Assembly: GCA_025738555.1 (NCBI GenBank)
Contig: JAOVFP010000014.1
Location: 2,914,001 to 2,978,000 of the forward strand
Direction of reading: 5' to 3'
From: Cyathus striatus
Taxonomy: Eukaryota; Basidiomycota; Agaricomycetes; Agaricales; Nidulariaceae
Length of the DNA stretch: 64,000 bases
Part shown: piece by piece, positions 46,451 through 58,237 of the stretch
Position numbering within the stretch: position 1 is the stretch's first letter
Layout of the letters: each line of letters opens with the position of its first letter
Notes under the pieces: model-generated
The model's database searches: none
Told to the model about the DNA's origin: nothing
What the model saw: the letters and a program-made list of their open reading frames with translations, nothing else
Made by a program: the position numbers and the translations under genes

Positions 46451-49400
46451 GCAGCAGTAAATGTTGGGGATCTGTATCATGTGGTAAGCACTGTATCCAT
46501 TCCTCACTGTGGATGCTCAGCTAGTGCTCATCCTTCATTGACTTGTCTTGCTTCATTCATATGTTAACTTTTCATCTCTTGCAGGACAATGCATGATTCT
46601 CTTATGCCATCCATAGTCGACAGGTGAGTTCAGTGAATCGTACAGTATTAATTGGACTACCACAGCTTTACATACATGAGTCTGATGGGTATGTTCATTT
46701 CTCTCCCTTCTCCTCTCCTTGCTTATGCTCCCTGAAGCATGTACAACCATTATCATTCAAGCATGATTCTGCAGACTCTTTGTATACACCCTTTGCAACA
46801 TGAGCCCATCCATATGCACTATTAAGACGAGGAGCAAGCAGCTGCATCATCAGCATGTATCACATATCACATATCACATATCACCCAGCGTCTGTTTCAA
46901 CACATTCACTGGCACCATACTCTATGCCCCTCAAAACACCTTCCACTTTACAGAGAGTGTTCCTGTTACCTACTCCAGCGCTATTCCAGATCCATATGCC
47001 TATGATGAGCCCCTGAAGAACTGAATAAGGGAGCAAACCATGGTAAAGCTTCTAGGATGTGGTGAAGGCTATCATTGTGCATGCAGGTGGTACTGTGGGC
47101 TCTGCTGGATTCAAGTTAGAGTGGAAGGGGGTATAGAGTCAAGTGGAGAAGTGAGACAATGGTGGTTTATGGTTAGCAGGTTCCTGGCTGATGTCGTTCC
47201 ATATGTTCCACACATCACTCTTGAGGTTGGTGGCAACATTTTGCCTGTCCAAGCAGATGCTTTTCAGCCTCTTTATGATCCTCATACTGCTTATCCTTCC
47301 TTTTCGATACATGATGACAACTGCAATGGCAACCACTCTGCACTTCGGATTCCTTAGCCTTACCACATGTACATTCGGCATACCCTCAGTAGCCTGGCCT
47401 AAGGCTATACCTGTATCTTGCAAAGTCTATGCCTTCATACTGAACATTCATGATGTCCAGACATATATCCAACTCCAACTCCACTTCTTACTTCAATGCT
47501 ACTGTGACACCTGCAAAGAAGACTAAGTGGTGCTTGCGATGATCCATGTAGGATCGTGGTGAAGTTTGTTCAATGTTGTTGTCTACGTCGGTGTAACGTG
47601 GGCACTGGAGTTTGAGTTGGCTTGAAAAGAGGATGGGGTGTCATGTCATGTTGTGTTGGAAGGGTGTAGAGAGGTCCTGGGGTCCATCTTGGCTGACGAG
47701 GGAAGCATCAATGATGCTTTATATCAAAGCGAGAGTAGTCTTCACTCCTCACACCTTCATTCCATCAACTCCTCATAACACCCCTTCCATTCTCTGCAAC
47801 GTCTCCGCTTCTTTCTCTGCTTCAAGACCTAGGAAGATGCCTGCATATGAAGAGAGGTGGAGCCTAGAGGAAGAAGAGGCTGCACACTTACCTTCGCTGC
47901 ACATGTCTCCTCCGACACCTGTATTATCTCAGTTCAATATGCCCTTGTGAAGCCTACATATGCATGTGGAATGTCCATACCAATAGTGGAGGTCGACATT
48001 TTGTTAGTCAGGAATTTTCGATTTTGTTGATCAGGATGGAGTGAAAGGGGGTGGAGGTTCAAGGACCAAAGACAGGGGCTGGGGCAGTTCAGAATGAAGA
48101 TGTGTGTTTTTCATGCTCTCTTGGAGAGTTGCTTAGGAGGTGTACATTGATGCTGCACCTATTCAGCCAGTCGCACTCATGGTCTCTGAAGCTGAAATCA
48201 TCAACACTTGTGACTCTCCTTTCACTCTCTGAAACAACTTTGTTGCTTTCCCCTCCTTCGAGGCCTGTGAAGAGGCCTGCGCAGGTAGCCACCTTATGCT
48301 GAGGAGCCGACATACAGGGTGCAGGACTCAATAGCATGTTCAGACACCTATGTTCATTTGCAATGCTTTCATTACCTTCTCCATTCACCTTGCAACTTCT
48401 CAAACCCACGATGATTCTGTGTAGAAGAGTGAAGAAGTGTGTTTGGTAGTGCTTGTTACTTAATATCAGTTAGATGCTAAATTCTGTAGTGGAGTTAGGT
48501 TCAAGAGGTGATGTCAGATCAATGTGAAATGCATGGGGTCAGCCTCTGAGCACATCAATGTCTATCTGAGAGTGCACATTTTGCATAATCCTCCATCGCC
48601 TCCTGATGCACCTATTGACACCAACCCTTGCTGGTGTTGCTGTGATGCACTCCTTTTGTGAAGCAAGGGGTAGTTATGCTGAATAAGATGAGTCGGTGGA
48701 TAGCTCTGTCAGTTTGGTAAGATCAACCATATTCTATTTTATGGTTACAGTGACTAATCTTCATTCAAGGCACACCCCTGTGGTGTTGAACAAGGTGCGT
48801 TTGAAACCACGTAGTGTTCTGCATGATACACATGATACATTAAAAAGAGGGAAATGGTTGGTCAGGTTGGGAGCAAGCTTGGGGGACTTTGTTAGTGGCA
48901 GTGTGGTATTTTCAGTTTGTATATTATGCAAGGACAAGAGCTAATTGAAGTCGATGTGGCAGAATGGTTGCTATCGTCACAAGACGATTCTCATTGCATT
49001 GTGCTTGAGCTTCGTGCCATTTGCCCAAGAGGAAGACTCGCTTCTGCCATATGACTTTACACTATGGCACATTTACAATGATAAAGGAGTTCAGTTGGTC
49101 TGTTGGGAATTTGTATACATTGGCAGTCTGGTATGTTCAACCATTAACTGTTGTGCATGGGCCTCAATTAATTTAATGTACATAGCAGAACTGTTACTAT
49201 AACTGTTACTATTGCCACAGGAGAGATGTTGCAGCATTGTGGATAGAACTCTTACCATTCGAATGAGAGGAAGGACCACCGCCCACATGTAAGTTCTGCG
49301 GGACCTTTCAAGCAGGGGGGAGATTATAATTTCATGTTCTTGTTACAATGTGTTTCCTTGCATCCACATTCAGCTTCCATATGTCTAAGAGTAGCAGGTG

Positions 49401-51481
49401 AGATGACCACTGTGTCCAATACTGCAGTGTGGCGTGTTATTCAATTTGCAGAATACAGCTGAGACTGAATAGACTGAAGAAGAGGTGACACTACCACTTC
49501 GGTGCTGCCTCCTTGGCATTGTCCATTTCATTCTGTGACTGTTACAGCTAATTGCAAAATGTCGCAGAATTGCATTTGAAATGAATGGGTTGGTTGGTCA
49601 TGTTTACATGTAACCAGTGCAATTGGTGTCTCGGTAATCCCTGGATGATCAATAATCTAAACAAAAAAGTAATTGTGACAGTTTGTTTGAACTTCTTTCA
49701 ACATATTATTTACAGAGCTTTTACATTGTATAAAATCTTTAAAAATGTACCCTAGTCTTTTAAACATAAAACATATGAGCTATCAGTTTTTAAAAAAAAT
49801 TTAACCTGCAATATTCACTTGTTAAAGGCAAGAGGAATTAAAACATCTTGTAACTCGGGTAACTCAGGTGTAAATGGTTTGCTATCTTACATAATAAAAA
49901 TTGTGGCACCTTGGATATGCTGGTTCTGCCAATTGCATAAACACAACCAACCACCCCTTTTTTTTCAAATGCAATTCCACAACATTTTGCAGTCAGCTGT
50001 AAGATGATATCATCCTTCATAATGCTACAGAGGCTATCTCCAGGGGGCTGTCTTCCGAGCAAATCACGAAAGTAACCCATCCTGGGTTGTCATGGGAAGT
50101 GGCTGTGGTTCCGCTCGGAAGCTTATTGTAACTGGTAGCCAGAAGCAACTTAATATGGCTCTGCACACATCAATGCCAGCTGCCATATCGAGTCTCGTAA
50201 CTTCATAAAGTATGCAGTATTGCAATCTGTTAAGTTTTGAGGGCAAGAAAATTCAAGACTCCTCTTTTTTAGACAATTTATTTTTGCTGCTCATATCAGA
50301 ATTTAAATGTAACAATTTAGAATGTCTTTTGAAGTAGAGAACTATATATTTCATAGAATAGATGTCATTTCCCTACATATTTTTATTATTTGTACAACTT
50401 ATACAGTTATAAAATACTTTACAGGTGAAATCGTAGGTTACTGTGAACTAGTAAAACTATTTGATGCAAGTTTTTTTGGTCAGGGTTGAAATAGTGGGGG
50501 ACAATCAATTTTGTCAAAGGCTCTTTTGTTATGAGGGGTTACCAGTTAGCACTCGAATTATTGTTATGTTTACGACACAGGTGTTGCAGCTATGGTTCCA
50601 TCTGGTCTGTTTGCTGTATGCACTGTTTAACTAAGTTTAAAGGTCAGGTGTGAGCAACTGGCCATGTACATCATATGCATGTAATTCACTGAGTTGATGA
50701 CTTTAAAATTCCAAAGTCTTGTCGACTCCATACCTTTTACATGTGCACTAGTTTAGGATAAAGCTACCCTTTACGAAAGATTAAAATGGACTAAGGAACA
50801 GTGCTTCAGCCTTCATTAGACACTGTTTCCATAAAAATTATTTGGAAACTGGCACTTAATTGAAGAGCGAAATATTTGCAAGCATATTAAAGTCTTCCTA
50901 GAAGAAACAGGCAGAAGAAAAAAATAGATATATTATATAGTTTTATGAAAATTAGTATGGATAATATTTTCTGCAGCTAGACTGAGTGTACAAGTAATAT
51001 CGGGAAACCAACTGGAAAGTATTGCTAGCTGCAATAACTGGACAATATGTGCACATCCAGTCGTGTTGAGTCACATGATATAGGCACCACAGCCACTTCC
51101 CACAACAACCCAGAATGGGTCACTTTCACAATTTGCTTGGAAGACAGCCCCCTGTTGTTCTCTGTCGTATCAGCTCCTTCAGCTGTTGATACCTTTCTGC
51201 CATTGCTGAGTTTTACGTTGGTTGTGATGTAATGATGTACCATCCATCATCTTTGACTTTCATTATTCTTTCAAAATAGTCAGCTTTGTTTCAAATTTCA
51301 ATGCTGGTAGCACAGTCTTTTTAATTTTGTTTATTATCAGGAACACTGCCATTTAAACCATTATATTACTTATAAGTATAAGCAACAATTGATGTTGTTG
51401 GTTCACATAAGTCATGTATGACATATATACATTGAATATATATGTCTGATTTACCAGCCTGTTCGAAATAATCCAGAATGC
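46451..51481. other. Relic region right of KDZ1, no intact gene
   Basis: Scattered frames of 60-110 codons occur, but none has convincing start, splice sites or neighbours. Some have protein-like stretches, for example around 47,190-47,350 (FLADVVPYVPHITLEVGGN) and 49,010-49,130 (EEDSLLPYDFTLWHIYNDKG), which may be remains of old genes or transposons. An inverted pair of related fragments is listed separately. The rest is stop-dense. Confidence 0.4.
50035..51240. repeat. Inverted pair of related coding-like fragments
   Basis: The reverse complement of about 50,035-50,130 and the plus strand at about 51,070-51,165 share ACCACAGCCACTTCCCA, then ATGGGTyACTTTC and GGAAGACAGCCCCCTG. Translated in the same register they read GTTATSHDNPGWVTFVICSE and GTTATSHNNPEWVTFTICLE. 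Two old copies of one coding segment thus lie about 1 kb apart in opposite orientation. Family unknown. Confidence 0.6.
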
Positions 51482-53004
51482 CAGGGGAGGAGGGGGGGTT
51501 AGTGCAAGTAAGAAAGAGGGAGAGGGAGAGGGAGGGGAGGTGTGCCATGTCTCGAAGACTCTGTGTGACAGCTTATACCAACATCAACATCACATATGAG
51601 TATACAAAGGAGGAACACCACACACCCTAAACTTTGGCCTCAACACCAAAAGAGGCTGTAAAATCTGCTGCTTAGATTCCTGACTCACACTACCCATTCT
51701 CTTTGTCAGCCCTCTCCTCTTCTGATCACAAAAGAAAAAAAAACTCACTTCTGATCCATCCACCTAGACAACCTTGCATACCCCTTCACATAATTATACA
51801 GCTTCAAGAATCCAGCTTCATACTTGGATCTAATAACCCTATTCAAGCACTCATCATGCGATCTGGATTCTTGATCTGCTGCTGTGAGCAGGAATCATTC
51901 TGTTTTGGTTGTGGAGGGCAGGATGGCATTTGAGGGGGAGGAGGAGAGGGTGTCTGATGAGATGGAGGAGGTGGTTGATGTGTCATTGGTGGTGGCGGTG
52001 GGAGGGGAGGTGTTGGTGGAAGTAGATGAGTTGGTGGAGGTGGTGGAGTTAGTGGTGGTGGTGGAAGAGTGAGTGGCAACAGCAGCAGCAGTTGCCACTG
52101 CATTCAGGAATGCAGTGGACATTAGGGAAGGTGTAACTGTTGACACAGGCACCATAAAAAATGTTTCTTCATCTAGTGTTTCCAAAAAGTCCCTGTTATA
52201 CTCTTAGCCTAAGCTAATAGAAGAGAAATAGGAGACATACATGAGCACGCTGAACTTGTTACCAAGCATTTCAGGCTGGTACATGAACCCTTGTTGAACC
52301 ATTGGCCAGGATGTTGCTGGTGGACCTTGGAATACTTGTACTAGATATGATGTTATTAAGGGTTTTAATTAGGGGGGACGTACCAGGCCCATAAGTCCTC
52401 ATGATCTCCTGCTGCTGCTGTTGTGTCTGCATTGTCATAGGTGGTTTATCAGAACTCTTGGGCCATCGTTCATCATAATATAAATGCTCAATCTCCCTTT
52501 TAATACTATACCCCTTCATCAGAAAAGAAAACCAAATGATATGATATGAAAGAAACAAACCATTGCTGACAACACTGTCCCTCATCGCATGTCATATGAC
52601 TTTGATGGCAATACAAACATGCATGATTGACTTTTCTCCTCTTGGTTGTTTTTTTCTTTTTGCCTCCCACTGTATCATCTTCTTCTTGTCCTTGTCATCC
52701 TTGATTCTGCCCACCTTGATGATTCTGATTCTGATGCTGATTCCCACCTTGAGACTGCTTACTGGCAGAAGGTGATGACACAGACAGATGAGCTGCATAA
52801 TATGTCAACATTACTATGGCATTGAACTCTTTGCTAGGAGGAGGGGGGAGGAGGAGGAAGAGGAGGAGGAGCTCAGGGACATAGGTTGGTTGGTGAGGTG
52901 GTGGCAGTGGACCAGTGGCTGGCATGAGACAAATGAAAATGATGCTGGGACATTCAGTTTTGGAATGCCGATTTTGATTTGTAAGTGGTGCGTGGGATAG
53001 GGAC
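51482..53004 (-). pseudogene. Decayed copy of part of the AcuK/AcuM-like regulator locus
   Basis: It aligns with about 14,500-16,005 over its whole length, including the Ser/Thr-rich region, the Gln repeat, the zinc cluster exon and the poly-Ser leader. The zinc cluster is destroyed: the first exon part reads MHVCIAIKVI then stop, and HLCHDE has become HLYYDE. The PAS half and the 5' end are not included. Most differences are CG to TG or CA (for example GTCGACGCAGGCGCCG became GTTGACACAGGCACCA). The copy is therefore not functional and has aged under CpG-type mutation. Confidence 0.9.
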
Positions 53005-54061
53005 TGACATGGATGGATCTGAGATCCATCCACAATCAAATCTGCAGATGGGGCCATTATTCAGATGGGTGATGCATGACAGATGCCATCCACAAAATTC
53101 GGATGCATCTGCTCAGTACCACTGTGACCACTGCTGCTTTCAACTATTCCTTCATACACTAAAGTTACTGAGCATTTCTAATGTAATATAAAAACACGAA
53201 ATTGCTTGTAATAAAATAAGCATTATACATGTGAAGTTTAAGATAAAAATAAAATGGATTGATGTCACTACAGTCATCAACCACCCAATGTGACACACCA
53301 CTCTATGTGACAAACCCAACTGATTGACTTCTCCTAATGTCAAATCTATGGCTATCACTACAATTCTTTTTGTATTTTGAGGCCTAGTATCTCAGTAATG
53401 AGTTCCAACAGTATTTTTACAGATATATATTGAAATAGATATATGACACATAAATTAAGTTGGAGAGTTACCCCAAACATGAGATTTCCAAAAAATACAT
53501 GGCATGTATTACTCAATAAAAGTACTTAATTAACTGTTTTATAGCATAAGTAGCTGTGATTCAATGTAATAAACCTGTATAAATGTTTTTATGAGTAAAG
53601 TGCATCTATGTTCTCTGATATCACTAGAAATCTGAAGTGCTCAGTGTTGTGAGACAGGGAGGTTTTGTTTATATTAATGATCTGAACTTCAGCAATCTTT
53701 AATTTTGAAGTGTTTGTAATTAACTGTATTGCCATCAGTGGCCATCACGCCAAGTGGTTTTGATCAAAATCCAGTCCCCTCAACTATTTTGCAAATGTTT
53801 GTTCCCTACTAAAACACAGTGTGGTAAAAATTATACAAAGTGATTCTATATGATTATATCTATCCATATGTACAATTTTTATAGTAGAATATGTATTAGA
53901 TAATGTGGAATCACAACTTCAAGTTTTGTTGTCATGTATAATGGTTGATGACTGTATATGTTTTTTACTTATTATTGGCACAAAATGTGACTGATGGCCT
54001 TAGTCATGGTGTGTGACACTCAGTAAAAGCGAAATCACAAGTCAAATATGGGGACCAAAAG
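53005..54061. other. Non-homologous segment inside the duplicated block
   Basis: This replaces the 760 bp found at 16,006-16,766 in the original locus. Near its left edge is a hairpin GGATGGATCT-GA-GATCCATCC (about 53,012-53,032). No terminal inverted repeat or gene was found. It could be an old insertion or the ancestral sequence. Confidence 0.4.
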
Positions 54062-55134
54062 TCCACACACATCAGAGTATCCACTGTACTTAGCAGAAGG
54101 ACCAGGCCAGTAGACTCAAAGAAAAAGTTCACTTCTGAACAGCCTAAACTATGAAAGAGCCTTAAGTTCTCCTAGATCCCAGCCAGATCATGGGGTTTGC
54201 ATTTGGGAGTGCAAAACGTCCAACTCTGCTCCTGTGTATACCATATCGACTACATCAATACTTCATGACAAAGGTAAATCTATGTATTATCTATTCATCA
54301 TAAATCTAATGCTGGATGACTCGTCTAAGCACAGGATAAAATGAATATCAGTTTAATATGGAGATCAGTGATGCAGATGACTCATTTAGCAGTGGAATTG
54401 CTGTGAGTCACAGTTTACAGTTTGCAATGATAATCAGGATGGTGTTCTCCAACTGGTTCAGGTTTGTGATGCAGAATAATCCCATGCGGTCAACTGGCAA
54501 GCTTGCCACCCCACCTGATTAATATTCAGAGCTACAGAGTGAGCTGAATGAGTATCTGAGAGTCCCAAGGGAGAATCATTTAGTCTTGACAAGTATGTCA
54601 GTTCATCAGCATGTGACAAAACCTTGTACAAGGGAGCTATCTTACACTCTGAAGACTCATATTCTTCAGAACTCCCACCATCCCCTTCGACACTCCAGAC
54701 TGATAGTACTATCTGGCCAATGCCCTAGTCTTTACATGCTTCACCTATGCATCAGAATGGCTTGGATGATATTGGGTTCTAGCCTTCACTTCAGCATTTA
54801 GACTAGACCCACATTTTTATCAATGTCAGTGATGGGGAACAGATATACACATTTGGTGCTGCACTGTGAGCATTGGCAGTGGATCTGTTGTGAATCACAA
54901 TTTCTAATGATACTCAGGTGTTTTTCTACCACTGATTCAGATGCATGATGCAGAATAATATCATGGTCAATAACGAGATTTATACGAGAATAGGGAGTGC
55001 TGCATCACATAAAAAGATTATCCTTCTCTCTGTTATTTGGGAAATGCTCGTCCGGCAGTACATCACCTTGCTCCTCAAGAACAAGAACCTCCTATTATTT
55101 GATCATTTGATGAGTGATGCAAAGACATGGGGTT
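54062..55134. repeat. Duplicated segment, copy of 16,767-17,416 plus 22,080-22,250
   Basis: Follows the original closely with CG to TG/CA changes. It carries the empty target site of the copia element (GATGATGCAGAATAAT, one TGCAG at 54,949-54,953). About 280 bp at 54,634-54,908 have no counterpart in the first locus. Confidence 0.85.
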
Positions 55135-55265
55135 GATGCGCTGAATTTGTGATTTGTATTTAAATAGTACTAATATATATTGTAATACTCAAATAATCAT
55201 CGCAAACCACAGGCTTTAAGTTCAAGGGAGAGAAAACACAGATAATGTATAAACTAGTATAAAGG

Positions 55266-55734
55266 GAGCTCTTTACACTTAGCCATGTGTTCTGTACGGA
55301 TCCGTGTGGAATCCGTATGGAATTTTCGGAGTCCATGCGGAATCTGCATAGATTTTTTTCATTTTGGCAGAGGTTTTTTTGGGTCTGTACAGATTCCACA
55401 CAGATTCCGAAAATTCCGTACGGATTACACAGAATTCCTTGGAATTCCGCATTACAGACCTGAAAATTCTGTACAGAATTTTATTATACTTGTTTCCTTG
55501 CATGTGACACTCTGCATTAAGCATGACACTAGGTGTTGAGTGTGATACTAGGTGTTGAGTGTGACACTATACGTTAAATGTGACACTATAAGCGTGACAC
55601 CAGGTGTTGAGTGTGACACTATACATTAAATGTGACACTATAAATGTGACACTAGGTGTTGAGTGTGATACTATACATTAAATGTGACACTATAAGTGTG
55701 ACACTAGGTGTTGAGTGTGATACTATACATTAAA
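55266..55734. mobile_element. Truncated copy of the small KDZ-like TIR element
   Basis: It starts GAGCTCTTTACACT and matches the first part of 32,798 onward, including the GGATCCGT repeats and the start of the GTGACACTA minisatellite. It stops inside the minisatellite at ATTAAATGTTAACATC, where the full 1.9 kb duplicated block begins. The junction has short microhomology. Confidence 0.8.
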
Positions 55735-57678
55735 TGTTAACATCACACATAAAAATTTACATGTCTTCAACATAGTGACATCAAGATCAGGAAGAAAAGT
55801 CCAGTGACTATTCCTGTTCTTACTAAAATGCTTACTACTGAATATGGGTTAGGCAATCTACAGGATCTTGATAAACCCATTGATCTACTTCTATTATTAC
55901 ACATGCACCTTATCACCATCCCACTTGATCCCACATCTCCTTCAGTCATTTCTCCATTCCCATCATGCAAATAGTACCTCATTTCTTATCGCATCTTCCA
56001 AACTAACTCCAAAATATCAATGTATTAGTGGATGTGGAAGGATGAAAGTGGAGATATAATAAGAACCCATATAAAAATGACCATGAGCAGGCATTCCCTT
56101 CCTGAATGTTACTACGAACCCTATACAGCCTGATTGGATATAATGACTGAAATATGAGAGAGGGAATTTGAATTGATGGAATGGGAAACAAGAGGGATTC
56201 ATTTGATGCTGTATGTTCCCGTATTCTTACTTCACATGTATCATACTCACTCCTTAAAATTGTGGAAACAAAGCATCACTGGCTTCTCTGATTTTGTATG
56301 ATTCTGGGCTGTACATATGCGACCAAATTGTGAAGAAATGAAGCAGGGACATGAACGAAGTCTCTTTTGAGCTCTTTACACTTAGCCATGTGTTCTGTAC
56401 GGATCCGTGCGGAATCCGTATGGAATTTTCGGAGTCCGTGTGGAATCTGCACAGATTTTTTTCATTTTGGCAGAGGTTTTTTTGGGTCTGTACAGATTCC
56501 GCACAGATTCCGAAAATTCCGTACGGATTACGCAGAATTCCTTGGAATTCCGCATTACAGACCTGAAAATTCTGTACAGAATTTTATTATACTTATTTTC
56601 TTGCATGTGACACTCTGCATTAAGCATGACACTAGGTGTTGAGTGTGACACTATACGTTAAATGTGACACTATAAGCGTGACACTAGGTGTTGAGTGTGA
56701 TACTAGGTGTTGAGTGTGATACTATACATTAAATGTGACACTAGGTGTTGAGTGTGACACTATACATTAAATATGACATGATAAATGTAACACTAGGTGT
56801 TGAGTGTGATACTAGGTGTTGAGTGTGACACTAGGTGTTGAGTGTGACACTATATATTAAATGTGACATGATAAACGTGACACTAGGTGTTGAGTGTGAC
56901 ACTATATGTTAAATGTGACACTATAAGCGTGACACTAGGTGTTGAGTGTGACACTATATGTTAAATGTGACACTATAAGCGTGACACTAAGTGTTGAGTG
57001 TCAAACTAAGTGTTGAGTGTCACACTAAGCGTTGAGTGTGACTAAGCGTGACACTAAGTGTTGAGTGTCACACTAAACATTGAGTGTCACACTATACATT
57101 GAGTGTCACACTATACATTGAGTGTCACACTATACATTAAACATGACACTATGCATTAAGTGTGACACTATACATTAAACATAACACTATACATTAAGCA
57201 TGACACTAAGTATTGAGTGTGACACTATGCATTAAGCATAACACTAAGTGATGAGTGTGACACTCTGCATTAAGCATGACACTAAGTGTTGAGTGTGACA
57301 CTATACATTAAGCATAACATTATGCATTAAGTGTGATACTATGCATTGAGAATGATACTATATATTGAGTGTATCATGGATTTTGTATAGTGTGACACTT
57401 TTCACCTAGGGTTACACTTGACATGTGTGACAAGGCAGCAATGCATAAATCCACACAGAATCCATGCAGAATATGTATGGAATCCATATAGAATAATCAC
57501 CTCTAATAATAATAATAGCTACTATATAAATTCTGTATGGTATCTATACAGGTCTGTATGGGTCTGTACGGATCTGCACGGATCCGTACGGAATTTTCGG
57601 ATTCCGTGCGGATTCCGTATGGATCCGTGCGGATCCGTACAGATCCGTACAGACCTCTTGGGGGAGTGTAAATTACTG
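55735..57678. repeat. Near-identical direct duplication, copy 2 (pairs with 32,164-34,056)
   Basis: Contains the second full copy of the small TIR element (56,369-57,678) and its 630-bp left flank. The left 8 bp (TCTCTTTT) are retained, but the right flank is TACTTTAC, so the right side is not the original insertion site. Instead it abuts the end of the second KDZ-type element. Confidence 0.9.
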
Positions 57679-57694
57679 TACTTTACACTCCCCC

Positions 57695-57935
57695 CAGTCC
57701 ATCCAGACTCAATATAGTCTGGCAGAGTCCTGGTGGAATCTGGTGAAGTCCAGTGAAGTCCAGCAGAGTCTGGGTGGAGTCTGGGTGGAGTCCTGATGGA
57801 ATAGATATTGTCCTGATGACATCCTGCTGGAATATAAGGAGTCCTGGTGGAGTCCTGATGGACTTTGTATTTTTTAAAGTAAATTCTGTTTAAGACTCCA
57901 GGTGGACTCCAGGTAGACTCCAGGTGAACTTCACA
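57695..57935. repeat. Left subterminal repeats of KDZ2
   Basis: Short units GTCCTGGTGGAGTCC, GTCCAGTGAAGTCCAGC and ACTCCAGGTGGACTCC. They are similar in theme but not identical to the KDZ1 satellite, and much shorter (about 240 bp). Confidence 0.8.
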
Positions 57936-58237
57936 GCAAGAAATGGAGATTGATATTTTCCCACACCTATTGGTAACATACTATCTCACTACTACATCTT
58001 GCAAATCAATTATATTTTATGCTACCACTACTATTCTTTACTACATTTTCCTGCACCCTTCAGTATTGATAGCATACTATCTCCCTATCACATCTTCCTA
58101 TGTTTCTTCTACAATATTTTCCCACACCTATTTTTCTCCTACCAGATATCTCTGTACCACATTTTCTGACACATCTTCTACCATATTTCCCACACCTATT
58201 ATTTCTGATGCCTCTTCTACCACATCTTCCAATGCTT

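Noticed and set aside
46800..47526. Possible gene around 46.8-47.5 kb
   Set aside because: Protein-like stretches exist but are broken by stops, with no splice pattern joining them and no family recognised.
51895..52185. An independent Ser/Thr-rich gene at 52 kb
   Set aside because: It is the decayed copy of the middle region of the regulator at 14.8-15.2 kb, with a ruined zinc cluster next to it.
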